NCBI GenBank assembly: GCA_910589415.1
Contig: OU342633.1
Location: forward strand, 39,252,210-39,316,209
From: Malachius bipustulatus
Taxonomy: Eukaryota; Arthropoda; Insecta; Coleoptera; Melyridae
Reading direction: 5' to 3'
Length of the DNA stretch: 64,000 nt
The notes beneath the pieces were generated by a model. The model saw only the letters and a program-made list of their open reading frames with translations, ran no database searches and was not told where the DNA came from. Positions 55,701 to 64,000 of the stretch are shown here, in pieces. The position numbers and the translations under genes are program-made. Within the stretch, counting starts at the first letter, position 1, and the number at the start of each line of letters is the position of its first letter.

Positions 55701-58700
55701 CATAGTGAGAGAACGTCCTTGAATATAACTAAAAAGTAGGTCTCTACAACTAGTGAATTTTCGTAGTCCATTTCTGAATAGTTTTTTGTTCATAAAATAA
55801 TAATGTTTTACTGTAAAAACGAGTGTAAAAAGTAATATCAATGCATAATGCTTTTCGTTCATAGAAAATGTACGTAGCAAAATCCTTATTATCATGATGG
55901 ACAATTTAGCCTTGGATGGATTACGAAAAAATTAATTTACATCGTTAACGTTACTCCATTATTACAGGAGAGCCTTTTTCATGATAATAAGGTTTTAATG
56001 AAACCCCGAGAGATCCTATCGACTGCGCCGTTATCGAGAGTCAATTTCCTTGCTTCTGATAGACAGAAGTAGTGGATAGAGAATCACCAGCTAATTAATA
56101 AAACAATTTTAATTAAAATTCTGTTTAAGTTTAATGCATGCAAATTGAAGTTGATTGGGACGACTGGGCGCGATGATAGCTAATTGATTGAACTGTCTCT
56201 CAAGCGTTAAAATCAACTTTCGGATAAATCCAATTAAAGTACTCACAAAAACTTTTCAACGCCGTCGTTGTTATTGCAATTTTTAATAAAACTGATATCT
56301 CATCGAATCACACCTTTGAAAAATTGAATTCTTTTTGCCTGCTTGAAATTTTAAGTGAGGTTTCAAAGCCAATATCCAGCTATTATTTACTATCCTGGAA
56401 AAATATTTTATGCTATTTGAAATTCTCTCTATTTCCAAACCTTCAACTCTGCGGAAGATAGTCGTCTACCTCTACACAAGCAGCTGCGAAGTTTCCGTTC
56501 GGAGTCGATAAGAGGAAAGCTTATCCATGCTTCAGTGAGCGAGTGACAGACAAAAAGAGATGACCCTACACAAGGTGCATATCAATACTTACAGGAGAAA
56601 TGGATTATCAAAGGAATCATAAATAATTCCTACAAATAACAAATAAGCCATTTAGTCCCGAGAACACCATCAATTCATTTGCTTAAACTCAAAATTAATA
56701 TTAAATAAAAGAAGACGTTTCACTGTCATGATGAAACAGCTTTCACGCGGAAATCTTATTGACAAAAAGCTATTATTTTCGATTTAATTACATCCTTCGT
56801 TCTTGTTCATGAATAATTTCCAGAGAAAAGCGAGCAAGACGTCAACCATTTTCAAATTGCTTGCAGATCCAAGATCTAAGACAGCTTTCTTTCTTCATGA
56901 CAATTACTTAGATTTCCAGAAGGGAAGTGCAACGGCTTACGGGTTTCAAAAATAAAACAAACCTGAAATTCCAGACACAAATCAGTGAGCTGAATAAATG
57001 TCTTCCAGGATGACATCTCGGGACTTGGGTTTTTTAATATAATATCTCATCATTCCACATTATTTTATTTATCATCAGTCAAAGTAAGATATTTGCTGAA
57101 TTCACATGCAGACTGAACGTTTATTAGGTACTCCTACTATAAACTACTCCTATTAAACAGAATTAACAGAATTAAATAATATTCTAATACCTGCTCAATA
57201 GTAAAGTCTTCAACAAGCGGAGAAAACAGCTTTTTCCGCGAGAAGATGAAGCTATTTTCTCCACGAGTTTATGAGAAAATCATCATACAACTTACAAAAT
57301 ATTGCATTTTTTTATTAAAAGTTAACATAAGACCGCAATTGAATGCGATCGTGCTACTTAGTTTGCTGTTCGATTCGAAGGTGTTCGTGTCATGATTATC
57401 TTCTCTGTTATTTCACGAGGAAAGCGCGTGATTATTAAACTAAAATCACCAGGATAATGAACGATTTATTCCATAGTCGTACAGAAATACCTTTTTCTAC
57501 TTTATATTCACATCCATCATCTCAATTCTCCAGATCATTCAGATACGACAACAGTGCATGGGATAAGCAGCCGTATATAGAACTTTCGAATTTCAATTCA
57601 TCAAAGCAAAGAGGCTATAACCCGATAACATATGCAGGAGGCGCCAACCCCAAACGATAACATTGGAACACTGCTCCTCTTCCTCTCCCCGACAAGAGCA
57701 CGATACGGACCCCTTTGATTCTTAGAACATAATACCCCCTCTCCTTTCTCCCCAAGCATAAGCCTATAGCCAGGATATCATAAATAAATACGCCGATATG
57801 AGGAACTTGATGGCCTGCTATGACTGTTGATGATCACCACCCATTTCTCTCTGTATACGATGATAAGGGATAAAATTTGATTTATATTTCCACGTTTGTA
57901 ATATTCTAGATTTGGTATGGATGAGGTAGTTTTGATAGTTTTCCGTATTGATTTGGAAAATATCACGTTGTGTTTTTATAGAACTTGCCTTGCTACCACA
58001 TAATTCCAATATATGTATTTCGTTACCTACCAGAACCAGAAGCAAAGACATAATATAATGAACCAATGGTACTGATACCTACTCTCATTGCATAATTAGG
58101 CACCAACAATATTGTTTGATGAAAAGGAGAATTGTAGAAAAAAATCATACAGGGTGATATTGAAGTGTTATAACAAATGTTCAGGGGGTGATAGTATTTA
58201 TAAAGCAAATAGGTAAATAGGAGAAAGTTCTTGATGATAATGGGTCCAAAAATGCATTCATAACAGATCTATGATGGGCCTTTAAAAAGCAAAAACATAT
58301 TCACTTCTTCCTATTTTTATCAGTCCTATCCTCAAAAAGCTCTTTTCAAGCAGTTGACTAAAACGCAAAATTCATGTCGATTAGTATTGGAGTATCAGCG
58401 ATGATAGCATCTGGCTGATATAAACCACCCAGGAACAAAACGCAGATTTTCTTGATACACCTACAATAACACGAGGAAATGAATAATTCGATTCGCAGAC
58501 AATATACCTGCATCTATCTGTATTTTGATTTAATTAAGTAATTGTTATATAGCAGATGTAGCCCTCGTCTAAACCGTTATCTCGTTTCAACCCTAGTAAA
58601 GATAATTAGGTATCATTACAGAAAGGAATGTTAGCAATTAGATATTATAGTTACAGCAAGGGACGACGGGCAATGTTATCCTGATAACTGGTCCTCTGCC

Positions 58701-59078
58701 GGCTGATGCCCAAATGTTAATGATACGAAATTTGATACGAATAGAATCAAGAAAATTAAACAGAAAAGAGGAGATGGTTATGAACATGTGATCTTTTCCT
58801 TCCATTAACCTTTGTAGAAGACAAACTTTAATTTTATCTGACGACTATTCATTAGAGCATGATCCGTAAATTTCATAACTTTCTGTTGAATATGGAAACC
58901 CATATTCGCATATGGATCATTTATGGAAATCAGCCCTCGGTTAAAATTGCTGAAATTCAATCAACCGTATATGGTGATCAAAAGTTTCCATGGGTCTAAA
59001 TTGAGTATGTATACAGAGGGAGATGAAAAAATTTTTTTTTTGTTCACCATTGCTAATTTTGTTATTGTTGGAACTATA
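55701..59078. other. about 3.4 kb with no gene recognised
   Basis: AT-rich and apparently single copy. A TA-CAGGGTGATATTG terminus near 58149 has no clear partner. Frames of 60-83 residues (57457-57660 plus, 57818-58066 minus and others) have no motif. Confidence 0.45.
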
Positions 59079-59833
59079 CAGGGTGTTTCTTATTAACATG
59101 CTAATACTTCAGGGTGTGATTCCTCAGGTCATTTTATAAAGAAAATGTGATATGAACGTATGCCCGCCAGGGTTTCAATTTTTTCTACAAGGTATTGAAT
59201 TATTTATTTTTTACGAGTTGTTTTTTATTATCTACGAAAATAATTTAATATTTTTCTCAAATTTGGTATGTCTTTATAGGATATAAAACCACATACATAT
59301 TCTAATTAGAAAAGTTTTTCTATTGCTCCACCAGTGGCGTCCCTACAAACATGTCCTCTGACATGTTTTTCAAAATAATTGGTGCGCCACTGATACTTGG
59401 CCATATGGATATTTTTTCTGATTAGTTTGATCAATTCTAGAGGAAAACGGTCTCTTGCGTTTTATCGTGTCGGATCGGATGAAGTACGCATCATTCTTGA
59501 CCAAAACAATTACATAAATTAAAATTATATTAATTTAACAAAATTAGCGAATAATATTTATTTTATTTTGAAAACTGAAAATATCATAGTGGATCAATAG
59601 AAAATATTTTATAATTGAAATATGTGGTTTTATAGTCCATTAAGACATGCTAAAATTGAAAAAAAAATACCTAAATCATTTTCGGAGATAATAAATAACT
59701 CTTAAAAAAAACTCAACACCCTGTAGAAAAAAAAAATTAAGCCGTTGTGGACATTATGTTCACAATAACTTTTTTTCATAAAATGACCCAAAAGGGACCC
59801 TGAAGTTTTAGCATGTTATTAAGAAACATCCTT
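59079..59833. mobile_element. foldback element with TA-CAGGGTGTTTCTTA ends
   Basis: Left CAGGGTGTTTCTTATTAACA pairs with inverted TGTTATTAAGAAACATCCTT on the right, each next to TA. Arms share GCTAATACTTCAGGG / CCCTGAAGTTTTAGC, TCATTTTATA, GATAATAAAT and AAAACCACATA. The centre holds CCAGTGGCGTCC and GCGCCACTGATA. Confidence 0.7.
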
Positions 59834-61145
59834 TATAATTGAAAAACAATAATGGAGAGACAACTGAAAGTCCACGTCATGGGGTTTAAACCAATGAAAA
59901 TTGCCATTTTTCGATTTTCAAAGTTGTTTACAACGAAAATGGGTCAAGATATCGGAAAATGGGGTACATATCCCTATATCTTAGCTTTCAATGTTCTATC
60001 CTATGATATACAAATATTTTATATTTTTTCAATTATTATATTTATAGAAATATTTTTCAATTTTGATTTTTTTTATCGCTGATTTTCTTAATCCTGTATC
60101 AACCGCATCATAGGGTAATAAATAACAAGTTACAATAGGGACATGTAAACCATTTTCCCATAACTTGAGCCATTTTAGTTGTATCTGCACTGCCTTGAAC
60201 TTTGAAAATGTCGATTTTCACTTGATTATAACTAGAGCTCAGATTATACCTATGCAAAATGCATATTTTTTGCATATTTTGTTATTGTTATCATATTTTC
60301 TTTTTTTGACAATTATTGTGGGCGGATATACAAAAATAAAAAAATATAAAAACAAAAAGTAAGCTTAAAGTTAATCTTATGAAGGATTTTTAAATTTTTA
60401 TGTGATTTTACTGTACCTTTTTGAAAGTGTTTTTTATTCAGATATTCATTCATGGACGATACCAAGCAAATTTCTTGAACTTCTATCTTTTGAATTCCTA
60501 TATTTTGCCTTGTAGAAGTTTTTGTCACATCTGAAAGTGATTGAGGGCAATAAATCTTGGGTGTTTTGTTGGTAGTAATTAAAGTTCCCACACCCGTCAG
60601 ATTATTTTAATAGATTTTCAATGAGAAATAAGCTTATAAATAAGAGTTATTTCCATATTCCCACAATATTTATTCATATTTAGATATCTTTATGGAGGTA
60701 TGACAGGCCTTAGTAAATATTAGGATTTAAGTGGCGCTTAAAGTTAACTAAAAAAGCACCGCTCTTAAAATTCTATGGATTCAAAATTTTTCTTATTAAT
60801 AAGTTAATAATTATAGACTTGTTGAAGTCATAAAATTTGGCTATTCAATAATACGTAGGTGGGTAGGTACCTAAATAATCATACTTAATAAACTTATTGA
60901 AAATAAATTATAAAAAAATAAAAAATAAGAAAGATATGGCAAATATAAGAAACCTCGATTTTTCAGTTTTTTCAGAATATTTTAGCATCGATACCTACCC
61001 ATGGTTAGCCTCGAAAAACGGACATCCTGTATGCAGGGGTTTTCAACCAAATACGTTACAAAATGTTAACATATGCAAAAATATTTATTTAATGGAAATT
61101 AACTGTACAATTAATTAAATGTGCAATTAACTAAATGCAATTAAC
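59834..61145. other. foldback-derived fragments, no gene
   Basis: 59850-60240 carries the TTTTCACTTG-type and GTTCTATCCTATGAT themes of the 29 kb and 37 kb cores in inverted order. 60930-61034 is a second, partial right end of family F (CATGGTTAGCCTCGAAAAAC, GGACATCCTG-TA). AGAGCTCAGATTATA at 60234 has an inverted partner at 61728-61742. Confidence 0.45.
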
Positions 61146-61693
61146 CAGAAATCTATCAGATTCAAAAAAAAATTAAAAATTTTCTTCTTTTTTCTAAAAA
61201 AAGAACCTTTCTTCAACCGAATGTCATGCATAACCATAAGTCAATCAATGTCACGTCATATTGCGACGTCGCCCGACGTCGTTCGGTGATAAAATTTTCT
61301 TTTTTTTTTTAATGTGATAGGTTTCCTTAATTTTTTCAATACAGAATGACATGAAAATTCAATATGGCGGTCATAAGAAAAACTAAATACTATGAATACT
61401 CTGGATCTAGTTGGCTTTGAAAGTTTTTGAAATGTCAGATGTATAGCTCTTAACGGCTTATGTAAGCCTACAATTTTTTTTTTCTAAATTTCCAAAAATA
61501 AGATATGGCAAAAATAAGAAATCTCGATTTTTTAGTTTTTTCAGGATAATTCAGCAACGATGAAAATATCCTGAATTTTTTCTCAGATTATTACTAGGCA
61601 TAAAAATGTGCAACTTTGCCCCAATCTAACCGACCTCGTATTTCAACTGATAAGCGAGATACCCATGGTTAGCCTCGAAAAACGGACACCCTG
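61146..61693. mobile_element. foldback family F, copy 3 (partial)
   Basis: Centre GATGTCATGCATAACC...GTCACGTCAT, then AGTTGGCTTTGAAAGTTTT, CTTAACGGCTTATGTAAGCC, GACCTCGTATTTCAACTGAT and the right end AACGGACACCCTG followed by TA. The left outer arm is missing or replaced. Confidence 0.6.
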
Positions 61694-61845
61694 TATATAT
61701 CCGCATATTTGTGTCATTTTTCTTGCATATAATCCGAGCTCTAATGATAATTCCCAAACTGCTCTGCCACTGTAAATAAACTACTTTAAAAGCAAACCGT
61801 ACAAGCAAATTTAATTCTATTTTCTCCAGACAATATGGATACATA

Positions 61846-62337
61846 CAGGGTGTACCAGCTCGATTTAGACAACGGTAAGGGCCGTGTAGGTCTCGTCAAG
61901 ACGAAACATTTTTTTATTTGAAGTTTTTGGATTTGGACCTTCGTTGCGGAAATATGACTGACTTCCGGTTTTTAGTTTTTTGGCTCCAGTTTCGGTATTT
62001 TTAGGTTCTCGCCCAAACTGAAACTAGTTTTGGAAACTCCTTAGCTTCAGTTACAACTTTCATATTGAAGTCAAGGTTCTATCTCTGTTGGATTCAAAAT
62101 CTAATTTTTCAATTTGATTCAATTTGAATTAATTCAAAGACATAAAATTTAAAAACTAGTTTCAGTTTGGGCGAGAACCTAAAAATGCCGAAACTGGAGC
62201 CAAAAAACTAAAAACCGGAAGTCAGTCATATTTCCGCAACGAAGGTCCAAATCCAAAAACTTCAAATAAAAAAACGTTTCGTCTTGACGAGACCTACACG
62301 GCCCTTACCGTTGTCTAAATCGAGGTGGTACACCCTG
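61846..62337. mobile_element. 492-bp foldback element with ~190-bp near-perfect arms
   Basis: Ends CAGGGTGTACCAGCTCGATT and inverted ATCGAGGTGGTACACCCTG between TA dinucleotides. Arms stay almost identical through CAACGGTAAGGGCCGTGTAG, GTCTTGACGAGACC, GACTTCCGGTTTTTAG and GGTTCTCGCCCAAACTGAAA. A second terminus TACAGGGTTTTC follows at 62353 without partner. Confidence 0.85.
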
Positions 62338-62500
62338 TATATGTAATAATATACAGGGTTTTCAATTTTTAGAACTGCTTTTTTGGGAAAATCTCAAAAT
62401 GTGGATTTTCCATTATTTTTCTGTTTTCACCACTGTAATCCGCGGCAAAAATTCTTCACTTTTCCTGATTTAACCGACTTTTTAGCTGCAATAATAACGA
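62338..62500. other. spacer with an unpaired CAGGGTT terminus
   Basis: TACAGGGTTTTCAATTTTTA near 62352 resembles element ends in this window but no inverted partner is seen. Confidence 0.4.
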
Positions 62501-64000
62501 AGTTTCAGTTTCAGTTTCAGTTTGTTTATTCGTCAATTCCAAGTAAATACACAAATGGAGTGTTACTTATCAGACACGTCATTAATAAGTTTACAAACAT
62601 ATTATATAAGTTGACAATCATACACAACATTCACATTAGTTACAAATAACCTATTCTACTCGTATTACCATCATTCTTAAAGAATTCGTCTAGTGAGTAA
62701 AAACTTTCATTCGTAAGAAAATCCTTTGTTTTTGCCTGAAATTCAGCAATGCTATCTGTTTCTTCAAAGCATTTATAAACAGATAAGGCATGGTTATAAA
62801 CTTTAACTCCGATATAATTTGGACTCTGCTGCCCTATGCTAAGTCTAGAGAAAGGGAGAGATAAATTATTTCTACTTTTAGTCTCGTACGAATGATAAGT
62901 TGATCTCTTATGGTGTGACGCAATACCTTTTTTAACATAAACCAATAACAAGTATATGTATAGGGATGGTAGGGTCATAATCTGCATTCTTTTAAAAAGC
63001 TGTCTGCATGGTGCTCCGCTAGGTGACGAGGTCATATATCTTATGACTCTTTTTTGTGCGATAAAGACACGATCAGCACCCCCGGCGGAGCCCCAGTATA
63101 TAAGGCCGTATGAAATTATGGACTGGAAGAGAGAACAGTAAACCATCTTCAGCACATCGACGGAGACCGTGAACCTCAGACTTCGGATGAGAAAGGAGCA
63201 GGAACTCAACTTTGGCAAAATACTGTCTATGTGACTGTTCCAGATTAACTTTCTGTCAATGTATAAACCTAAAAATTTTGTCGCGATGACGTTTTCAATC
63301 GATTTTCCATTAAGTTTAATCAACAAGCTCGAGTCTACTGGGATATTTTTCGTTATGATCTCCATTGCAACTGTTTTTTCATTATTTAGCTTCAAGCCGT
63401 TATTCAGACACCAGTTTTGAACGTAATGTGCACATTGGCTAGAGCCCCTAGAGAGATCCGGTCTTCCTTCCCCAACTACCAAGGCGTTCGTGTCATCCGC
63501 ATATAACGCGAATAACACTCTTCCTAGTCCGTTAGTCGGGAGATCGTTCACGAAGCACCCAAACAATGTCGGTGAGATACATGAGCCCTGAGGTGTTCCC
63601 TTTTTTATTTCTAAGGAGTCTGAGAATTTCTCACCAATTCTAACCCGCTGAAACCTACCACTCAGATAGGATCTAATCCAGTCATTAGCTGGTCCTCTCA
63701 CTCCCATGTTTTTCAATTTCTCCAACAATAGTCTATGATCAACAGTGTCGAATGCGCGACTCAAGTCAAAAAATAAGCCCGCTATATGTTTTCCATTGTT
63801 CAAGCCATCATAGATATGTTCCATCACAAAATCTAATGCAGTGTGAGTCGAATGTTTCACTCTGAATCCATGTTGGTATTCAGTCAAGAGTGAGTTTTTT
63901 TCTAGAAAGTTGGTTAGTCTTATGTTAAAGGCTTTTTCGAAAATTTTTGATATCTGACACTGTACCGCAATCGGTCTACAATTTTTAGTGTCTTGTCTGC
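62501..64000 (-). mobile_element. non-LTR retrotransposon, CR1-like group, 3' part (runs off the right edge)
   Basis: On the minus strand the reverse transcriptase frame is followed by about 115 bp of 3' untranslated sequence and a short hexamer tail of three CTGAAA-type units (62501-62524 on plus as TTTCAG). A simple-repeat tail rather than long poly(A) is common among CR1/I-type elements. The 5' part lies beyond the window. Confidence 0.75.
62640..64000 (-). CDS. reverse transcriptase of a CR1-like non-LTR retrotransposon (5' part beyond window)
   Basis: RNA-directed DNA polymerase that copies its own RNA at the insertion site. The frame is open from the window edge to the stop at 62640, about 453 codons. 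Reading from the edge: CRPIAVQCQISKIFEKAF (fingers), YQHGFRVKHSTHTALDFV, FFDLSRAFDTVDHRLLLEKL (first catalytic Asp), KKGTPQGSCISPTLF, LYADDTNALVVG (YADD active site), GLKLNNEKTVAMEI, KFLGLYIDRKLIWNSHI and a thumb region with RSLRFTVSVDVLKMVYCSLF and ISYGLIYWGS. A start near 63887 would cut off the fingers, so the true start is outside. No stop or frameshift and intact catalytic residues make this the best-preserved gene here; the endonuclease domain would lie beyond the edge. Clade (CR1-like versus related jockey-superfamily groups) is uncertain. Confidence 0.92.
   Translation of the reverse strand, partial: RQDTKNCRPIAVQCQISKIFEKAFNIRLTNFLEKNSLLTEYQHGFRVKHSTHTALDFVMEHIYDGLNNGKHIAGLFFDLSRAFDTVDHRLLLEKLKNMGVRGPANDWIRSYLSGRFQRVRIGEKFSDSLEIKKGTPQGSCISPTLFGCFVNDLPTNGLGRVLFALYADDTNALVVGEGRPDLSRGSSQCAHYVQNWCLNNGLKLNNEKTVAMEIITKNIPVDSSLLIKLNGKSIENVIATKFLGLYIDRKLIWNSHIDSILPKLSSCSFLIRSLRFTVSVDVLKMVYCSLFQSIISYGLIYWGSAGGADRVFIAQKRVIRYMTSSPSGAPCRQLFKRMQIMTLPSLYIYLLLVYVKKGIASHHKRSTYHSYETKSRNNLSLPFSRLSIGQQSPNYIGVKVYNHALSVYKCFEETDSIAEFQAKTKDFLTNESFYSLDEFFKNDGNTSRIGYL

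Overview
This window looks like AT-rich non-coding DNA from an arthropod nuclear genome, most likely an insect. There is no prokaryotic gene density, no operon and no convincing host exon. Instead there are degenerate Tc1/mariner transposases, non-LTR retrotransposons of insect type (jockey/R1-like, RTE-like, CR1-like), Gypsy-type solo LTRs with 4-bp target duplications, tRNA- and 5S-derived sequences, and many inverted-repeat elements ending in TA-CAGGGTG. Species cannot be named from this.

Layout. 0-2 kb: a 5' LTR with TATA box, poly(A) signal, primer-binding site and the start of a gag-like frame. 5-8 kb: a terminal-inverted-repeat (TIR) element filled with a ~90-bp tandem repeat, a ~230-bp duplication and a foldback element. 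10.8-13.3 kb: two head-to-head remnants of one transposase, one split by a solo LTR, then a Mutator-like relic. 14.7-18.5 kb: a 3-kb inverted-repeat element split by a solo LTR, then a two-shelled foldback. 20-27 kb: a further foldback, a tRNA-like relic, a solo LTR and a tRNA-like repeat present twice. 28-32 kb: a dead Tc1 transposase, two 59-60 bp pogo-like miniature elements and more foldbacks. 35.8-38.4 kb: a tandem dimer of a Harbinger-like miniature element and a near-perfect 876-bp palindrome. 41-43 kb: a retrotransposon tail split by a solo LTR carrying an intron-like segment. 47.7-48.9 kb: a Mutator-like element with a 10-bp target duplication, itself hit by a 5S-related insertion. 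50.6-51.6 kb: a foldback with a small MITE at its centre. 54-55.7 kb: a jockey/R1-like retrotransposon interrupted by an RTE-like one. 59-62.4 kb: more foldbacks. 62.5-64 kb: the best open frame, the 3' half of a non-LTR reverse transcriptase running off the right edge.

No functional gene set works together here; the content is a layered record of insertions. The strongest observations are: foldback elements built as concentric shells, some sharing a core but with different outer arms; a pair of related solo LTRs differing by a GT-AG bounded 252-bp block, suggesting reverse transcription of a spliced RNA; several clean nested insertions with readable target duplications; and the Harbinger-like dimer mobilised as one unit. 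All similarity statements come from reading by eye; no database search was run.
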